Source: Novosphingobium sediminis (GTDB lineage: Bacteria > Pseudomonadota > Alphaproteobacteria > Sphingomonadales > Sphingomonadaceae). From it: 57,108 nucleotides of DNA. Location: positions 1-57,108 of the forward strand of contig NZ_BJYR01000028.1 in assembly GCF_007991615.1 (NCBI RefSeq), read 5' to 3'. The translations under genes were made by a program, and so were the position numbers. Shown here piece after piece: positions 52,789 through 57,108 of the stretch. The notes beneath the pieces are model-generated. The model had not been told where the DNA came from. It saw only the letters and a program-made list of their open reading frames with translations, and did not search any database. Position 1 is the first letter of the stretch. Each line of letters begins with the position of its first letter.

Positions 52789-55762
52789 GTTTTGCCGTGC
52801 CTTCGACGGCGCGCATCTGGCGAAGCGGTCTGAGCGCGGTGGATGGCGCATCGGGATCGGTCCAGAGGTAATCGCCGGTGAGATTGATATGCTGCCAACC
52901 GAGCGGTGATAGGTGTTGCAGCAGGTCCGGCGGGACCGGCCGGCCGAGGTTGGCGAGATGCATCCAGGCGGCTTGCAGGTAGGTCGTGTTCCACAGGACG
53001 ATGGCACCGGCGACGAGGTTCAGCGCGCTCGCCCGATGGCTTTGGGCTTGCAGCGCATGATCGCGGATACGGCCGATGCGATGGAAGAAGATGGCGCGTT
53101 TCAGGGCATTTTCCGCTTCTCCCTTGTTGAGTTCGCGGGTGGCGCGGCGACGCTGTTCGGGCTGCTCGATCCAGTCGAGCGTGAACAGGGTACGCTCGAC
53201 GCGACCGATCTCGCGCAACGCCAGTGCCAGGCCGTTGGCGCGTGGATAGGAGCCGAGCCGTTCCAGCATGATCGAGGCGCTGACGACGCCTGTGCGGATC
53301 GAGGTTCCCAGTCGCAGCACGTCGTCCCAGTGTGCCTCGATCAGACCTTCGTCGATGCGGCCCGCGACCAGCGGCGCAATATCGGGGCCGGGTTCGATGC
53401 CGTTAAACAGGTGCAAACGGCGTGCGGCGATATTCGGGATACGCGGCGCGAACCGGAACCCAAGCAGATGACATAGCGCGAACACATGGTCGGAGACGCC
53501 CCCGCCATCGACGTGATGCTCTTCGATGTGCAGATCGGCGCCGTGGTGGAGCAGCCCGTCGAGCACCTGTGCCGCCTCGCTCGCCGAAGCGGAGATAACT
53601 GTGGAATGGAACGGCGCGTAGCGATCCGAGACGTGGCTGTAAAAGGAGACAGCCGGCTCTGTCCCCTTGTGCGGATTGACTGCGCCGGTTGCCTGGGCGC
53701 GGCGGTCGAGCGGAAAGTTCTGACCGTCTGAGCTGGACGAGGTGCCGGACCCGAACAGCGCGGCCAGCGGCGCGGTGTGTTGGGCGTCGACAAGCCGGGC
53801 GAGCGCGCGACCGTAGGTTTCCTCGCGCAGATGCCACGAGGCGAGCCAACCGAGTTGGCGCTGGGTCACGAGATTGCAGGCTTCCGCCATGCGCGTATGG
53901 CCCAGATTGGTGGCATCGGCGAGCACCGCCGTGAGGATCGCACGTGGTTCATCCGCGGCACGGCCACTTTGCAGATGCGTGAAGCACTGGCTGAACCCGG
54001 TCCATCGATCGACTTCGGCAAGAAGGTCGGTGATGCGGATCGCGGGCAGATGCGCATAGAGCGGCGCAAGGGCGGTATCGGATTCCTCGGGAGTAATCGC
54101 CTTCAAGGGCGAAATCCGCAGCCTGCCCAAGCTGAGCTGCACGTCTTCCAGCGCGTCCGTCTCCGCCTTTCGCTCGACCTCGGCCAATCGACGGGCGAGG
54201 CGGGCGCGTCGTTCGGCCAGCCAGATATCGGCCGTATCCGGTGCCGGTATCGGCAAGGGGCCGGCCGCGCGCATGTTGGCGAATACGGGGGCAGGAATGA
54301 GTTGCTGCTCGACAGCACGATAGCGTCGGCTTCCCTCGACCCACATGTCGCCGGCGCGAAGCCGGTCGCGAAGCTCGACCAGCACGCACAATTCATAGAT
54401 CCTGCGATCGGGAATGCCGGTGCCGATCGCCCGACGCCAAGCTTGCCGGATGAAGCCGACTGGCGTGCCTGCAGGCAATTTGCGCAGATGACCAAAATGA
54501 AGGTCGCGCATGATCGCGACCGCTCGCGCGAGCGCATGGCAGGCTGGCACCGCCCCGAATGTGAACGAGGCGATGAACGAGGGACCGACCTGTCGGAGGA
54601 CGGGGTAATTGGTCGCGGCGACCGCGACGGGATCGACCGAATCGGGGCGGATCAGCTTGCGGGCTTCATCGACCTCGCGGCCGAGATCATTCCATCCGAT
54701 CGCTGCCTCGACCGCAGCGCCGATATCGCCACCTGATATCTTGGCGGCGAGCAAGGCAGCGCCGAGTTGGGCAAGCAGCCGGATTTTGCCGTTGATGGTG
54801 CGCCGGTTGCGCTTGAGTGTCGTGTCCGCGCTGTTCTGTTCGCGCCGGAACATCTGCCCAAGCAGGCGATCGAACATCAGCACCGCATCGTCGGTGAGGG
54901 TAACGATGGTTTCGAGGATGGTCGCCACCAATGTGGCGCGACGCCGCGTCGCTTGCAGCGTCCGAACATGTTGCGCGGTCAGCCGCACGCCTTCCTGGCA
55001 CAGGCGTCGGAGGCGCTCGGGATGGACGCCTACGGCGATATCCGGATCGATCCCGATGGCCCGAAGCAGTGTCAGTCGCTCGATGATGGCGGCGAATGTC
55101 TTTCGGCCGGGCTTGCCGGGTGACTGCCGCACCCAGGCCAGATCGCTCAAGTTCGTGCCTGTGTGGGGCAGGAGAAGCGCATCGAGCAGCCGGCGCTGTC
55201 GAGCATCGAGTCCTCGGGTCAGATGCTCGGCGACATGGCGTTCGGCATCGAGCAACGCCTGTGCGACCATCCGCTCGACCGAACTGATGCCCGGCACAAT
55301 GATGCGCCGTCGCCGGCACTCATCCAGCATCACGCGCGCCAGCCTAGCCCCGCTGGTCGTCGTCAGCGCGATCGGCAGGAGCCATTCCTGCAACGTCGTT
55401 CGCAGCGGCCGACTGAGCGGCATGAAGCCGAATGCATCGCGCAGTGCATCGAGCTGTTCGTACCGGGTCGGGCCGCGCGTCGCGTAGTCGGCCAGCACCT
55501 CGGGTCCGACCTGCAATTGCTCTGCGACGAACGCGAGCGGCGTATCAGGGATCAGTTCACCGGGTCGCAGGAAACGGCCAGGATAGCGCAGCGCGCAAAG
55601 CTGGATCGCGAAACCCAGCCGGTTATGCGGTCGCCTCCGGCGGACGATGATGGCCAAGTCGTCCCGGCTCAATGTCCAGTGCTGGACGAGCAGGGTTTCG
55701 TCGTCGGGAAGCGCGAGCAACGCCGCGCGTTGCTCGTCCGACAGGACGGCGCGACGCGGCAT
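52784..55762 (-). CDS. tnpA: Tn3-family transposase TnpA
   Basis: 992 residues from ATG 55762, close to the usual size of Tn3 transposases. It starts MPRRAVLSDEQRAALLALP. The DDE residues are seen in YSHVSDRYAPFHSTV, in HVDGGGVSDHVF and in ELNKGEAENALKRAIFFHRIG. It ends within the terminal inverted repeat with a TAG. It catalyses replicative transposition producing 5-bp target duplications. tnpR lies four bases upstream in the same direction. The gene appears intact. Confidence 0.95.
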   Translation of the reverse strand: MPRRAVLSDEQRAALLALPDDETLLVQHWTLSRDDLAIIVRRRRPHNRLGFAIQLCALRYPGRFLRPGELIPDTPLAFVAEQLQVGPEVLADYATRGPTRYEQLDALRDAFGFMPLSRPLRTTLQEWLLPIALTTTSGARLARVMLDECRRRRIIVPGISSVERMVAQALLDAERHVAEHLTRGLDARQRRLLDALLLPHTGTNLSDLAWVRQSPGKPGRKTFAAIIERLTLLRAIGIDPDIAVGVHPERLRRLCQEGVRLTAQHVRTLQATRRRATLVATILETIVTLTDDAVLMFDRLLGQMFRREQNSADTTLKRNRRTINGKIRLLAQLGAALLAAKISGGDIGAAVEAAIGWNDLGREVDEARKLIRPDSVDPVAVAATNYPVLRQVGPSFIASFTFGAVPACHALARAVAIMRDLHFGHLRKLPAGTPVGFIRQAWRRAIGTGIPDRRIYELCVLVELRDRLRAGDMWVEGSRRYRAVEQQLIPAPVFANMRAAGPLPIPAPDTADIWLAERRARLARRLAEVERKAETDALEDVQLSLGRLRISPLKAITPEESDTALAPLYAHLPAIRITDLLAEVDRWTGFSQCFTHLQSGRAADEPRAILTAVLADATNLGHTRMAEACNLVTQRQLGWLASWHLREETYGRALARLVDAQHTAPLAALFGSGTSSSSDGQNFPLDRRAQATGAVNPHKGTEPAVSFYSHVSDRYAPFHSTVISASASEAAQVLDGLLHHGADLHIEEHHVDGGGVSDHVFALCHLLGFRFAPRIPNIAARRLHLFNGIEPGPDIAPLVAGRIDEGLIEAHWDDVLRLGTSIRTGVVSASIMLERLGSYPRANGLALALREIGRVERTLFTLDWIEQPEQRRRATRELNKGEAENALKRAIFFHRIGRIRDHALQAQSHRASALNLVAGAIVLWNTTYLQAAWMHLANLGRPVPPDLLQHLSPLGWQHINLTGDYLWTDPDAPSTALRPLRQMRAVEGTAKP

Positions 55763-55766
55763 CGGC

Positions 55767-56360
55767 TTAGACCTTGGCCGGTGCGGTCCAGCCGATCCGG
55801 GCAAGCGTGCCGAGAAGGGTCGAACGCGGCACCTTGAAGGTCCGGCAGACGGACGCCTTGCTGGCCCCGCCATCCAGCGCGGCGGTGATCCGCTCGAGCG
55901 TTTCGGCGTCGATCATCGGCGGGCGGCCACCTTGGCGTCCCCGGCGTTTGGCAGCAGCCAGTCCCGCCATCACCCGTTCGCGCGTGAGCGCACGCTCATA
56001 TTGTGCCAATGCACCGAACAGCGAGAACAGCAATTCGCCGTGCGGCGTGGTCGTATCCATCTGCTCGGTCAGCGACCGGAACGCGATGCCGCGCGCCTTC
56101 AGATCGGTGACGATCGTCAGCAGGTGCGGCAGCGAGCGTCCGAGCCGGTCGAGCTTCCACACGATCAGTGTGTCGCCCGCGTTCAGATAGTCGAGGCAGG
56201 CTTTCAGGCCTGGTCGGTCGTCGCGCGCGCCGGATGCCTTGTCGGTATGGAGATGCCGATGATCGACCCCGGTTGCGACGAGCGCGTCCCGCTGGAGATC
56301 GACCGTTTGGCGGTCATCGGTCGTTGACACCCGCATATATCCGACCAGCATGTACGACAA
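55767..56360 (-). CDS. tnpR: Serine recombinase / resolvase TnpR
   Basis: 197 residues from ATG 56360; MLVGYMRVST from 56351 is an alternative start. The catalytic Ser is in GYMRVSTTDDRQ; the Arg cluster is in WKLDRLGRSLPHL; ALTRERVMAGLAAAKRRGRQGGRP links to a C-terminal helix-turn-helix (GGASKASVCRTFKVPRSTLLGTL). It resolves cointegrates at the res site just upstream (56355-56411). Intact. Confidence 0.94.
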   Translation of the reverse strand: MSYMLVGYMRVSTTDDRQTVDLQRDALVATGVDHRHLHTDKASGARDDRPGLKACLDYLNAGDTLIVWKLDRLGRSLPHLLTIVTDLKARGIAFRSLTEQMDTTTPHGELLFSLFGALAQYERALTRERVMAGLAAAKRRGRQGGRPPMIDAETLERITAALDGGASKASVCRTFKVPRSTLLGTLARIGWTAPAKV

Positions 56361-56411
56361 ACCCTCGAAAGCATGTTTTCGAACACCCTATCAAAGCGAC
56401 AGGGTTTGTCG
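56355..56411. other. Candidate res site of the transposon
   Basis: Outer inverted repeats CGACAAACCCT (56355-56365) and AGGGTTTGTCG (56401-56411) are perfect. An inner dyad TCGAAA-GCATGT-TTTCGA occupies 56365-56382. Position at the 5' end of tnpR and the nested dyads fit resolvase-binding subsites that also control tnpR. Confidence 0.7.
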
Positions 56412-56484
56412 ATCGTTATGGGCTGAGGCGGGTATGGTTCGGCAAAAGCGCAGGTCCGGAGCGTCGCCTATCACCTGTTTGCCG

Positions 56485-56961
56485 TCACGCGTCTGCTGTC
56501 CGTATGGACGCAAGTAGAAGGCACGCTGATGCCGCAAGAAGCACCAGGTCCTTCAACAGGAACTGTCCGGTTCCGGCCGAAATCGCCGGGAACCCGCCAG
56601 CGGTCGGCTCGGCGACGCCAGGCGTGCTCAGGAAAAACGTCAGTGTCACGGCATAAGTTAGGCATGACATCGCCGCGCCGAGAGCGGAGGCCGTCTTGTT
56701 GAAAGCACCGATAATCAGCGCAGCGGCCGTCGCGAGCTCGACGGTGCCTATAAAATAGCTTCCACCCTGCACCCCAAAAACGGCCGGAATCCAGCTCATG
56801 ATCGGACTGTTCTTCATCAATGGCGCGATGCCCATCGCTTCATAGCTCGTGAATTTCATGCAACCGAACCAGAGAAAGATGACCACCAGCGCCCAGCGCA
56901 GCAACGCGAGAGACCCGCGAGAGCCGGTCGTCTTTTCAGCTATGTGTAATGTCGAAAACAT
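56485..56961 (-). CDS. DUF417 (RclC/YkgB-like) inner-membrane protein
   Basis: 158 residues with four hydrophobic segments: LLRWALVVIFLWFGCMKF, ATAAALIIGAF, LGAAMSCLTYAVTLTFFLS and LLKDLVLLAASACLLLA. FTSYEAMGIAPLMKNSPIMSWI is a typical stretch of the RclC/YkgB family, which protects against reactive chlorine stress in E. coli. It lies inside the transposon as a passenger gene, divergent from the partial regulator at 57066. The exact substrate or role here is unknown. Confidence 0.85.
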   Translation of the reverse strand: MFSTLHIAEKTTGSRGSLALLRWALVVIFLWFGCMKFTSYEAMGIAPLMKNSPIMSWIPAVFGVQGGSYFIGTVELATAAALIIGAFNKTASALGAAMSCLTYAVTLTFFLSTPGVAEPTAGGFPAISAGTGQFLLKDLVLLAASACLLLASIRTADA

Positions 56962-57018
56962 GGTGCCTCGCTTTCATCATGGCGCATGACCTGCCTTCAT
57001 GCTTAGACAGGCGTGATA

Positions 57019-57033
57019 TATGCGCTGCGCATA
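57019..57033. promoter_or_regulatory. Palindrome TATGCGC-T-GCGCATA between the RclC-like gene and the regulator
   Basis: A perfect 7-1-7 palindrome in the divergent intergenic space, followed by another half copy (CTATGCGC, 57037-57044). Probable operator for the divergent pair. Confidence 0.55.
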
Positions 57034-57065
57034 CACTATGCGCCATCAATGAATGAGGCAACCCT

Positions 57066-57108
57066 TTGAACGTACTCTCGGACCGGCTCGTCAATCTGTT
57101 CGGCGCCC
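57066..57108 (+). CDS. Start of a regulator, possibly AraC/RclR-like (truncated by window end)
   Basis: TTG start with GAGG upstream, reading MNVLSDRLVNLFGA and running off the window. Many AraC-type regulators with an N-terminal cupin begin with similar words (M-x-x-L-S-D-x-L). Divergent placement beside an RclC-like gene fits a regulator of the RclR kind, but only 14 residues are visible. Confidence 0.4.
   Translation, partial: MNVLSDRLVNLFGA

Larger units (their letters stand above)
52751..57108. mobile_element. Tn3-family transposon, left part, inserted in druH
   Basis: Holds the left inverted repeat, tnpA and tnpR (both leftward), a res-like site, an RclC-like gene and the start of a divergent regulator. 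The right end is missing. The window's first bases begin just after it, so the element would be completed by sequence not shown, between the end and the start of the window. Confidence 0.88.

Overview
This window reads as most of a circular, high-GC alphaproteobacterial plasmid, probably from a sphingomonad (Novosphingobium, Sphingobium or a relative). The evidence is a parA-parB-repA block with an RPA-type initiator, an iteron origin, GC-rich third codon positions, and the translated palindromic repeat (VTPAKAG...WIPAFAGMT) that is common in sphingomonad genomes. The genus is inference. No rRNA, tRNA or CRISPR array was found.

Layout. 1-15713 (+): the 3' part of druH, then druE (Druantia type III), directly followed by zorA-zorB-zorC-zorD (Zorya type I), probably one transcription unit. 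15769-18830 (-): a tyrosine recombinase with a perfect 10-8-10 inverted repeat at its 5' end, a 0.6 kb non-coding region rich in GACGT motifs and hairpins, and a winged-helix-like protein. 18849-22052: a VIT/vWA protein and a MerR regulator behind a striking double-dyad operator. 22062-28268: a secreted protein, a HepT/MntA-like pair (+), then a leftward cluster of DUF3883, HEPN-like, AAA ATPase and DUF2779 nuclease genes. 28474-30749 (+): a putative PD-(D/E)XK protein coupled to an RNase J-like metallo-beta-lactamase-fold protein. 30741-34832: the replication and partition core, with 10-bp tandem repeats, five iterons, repA, parB, parA and two parS-like palindromes.

35013-51033 (+): McrBC with EVE-like insertions, a WYL regulator, a DUF4230 protein, then a tightly coupled six-gene operon: M15-like protein, type III-like Res, unknown, beta-class Mod, unknown, and a RelE/UvrD helicase fusion. 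51102-52750 is the 5' part of druH. It is cut by a Tn3-family transposon (52751 to beyond 57108) carrying tnpA, tnpR, a res site, an RclC/YkgB-like (DUF417) membrane protein and the start of a divergent regulator.

The reading frame broken at 52750 resumes exactly at the left edge of the window. Bases 1-3 are the last three of the 5-bp target duplication GGTTC. The replicon is therefore almost certainly circular, and the part not shown is the rest of the transposon. The plasmid stacks at least four defence systems (Zorya I, Druantia III, McrBC, a type III-like R-M operon) and several nuclease-like modules without a clear name. Two systems look damaged: druH by the transposon, and zorC by an in-frame TGA after codon 59.
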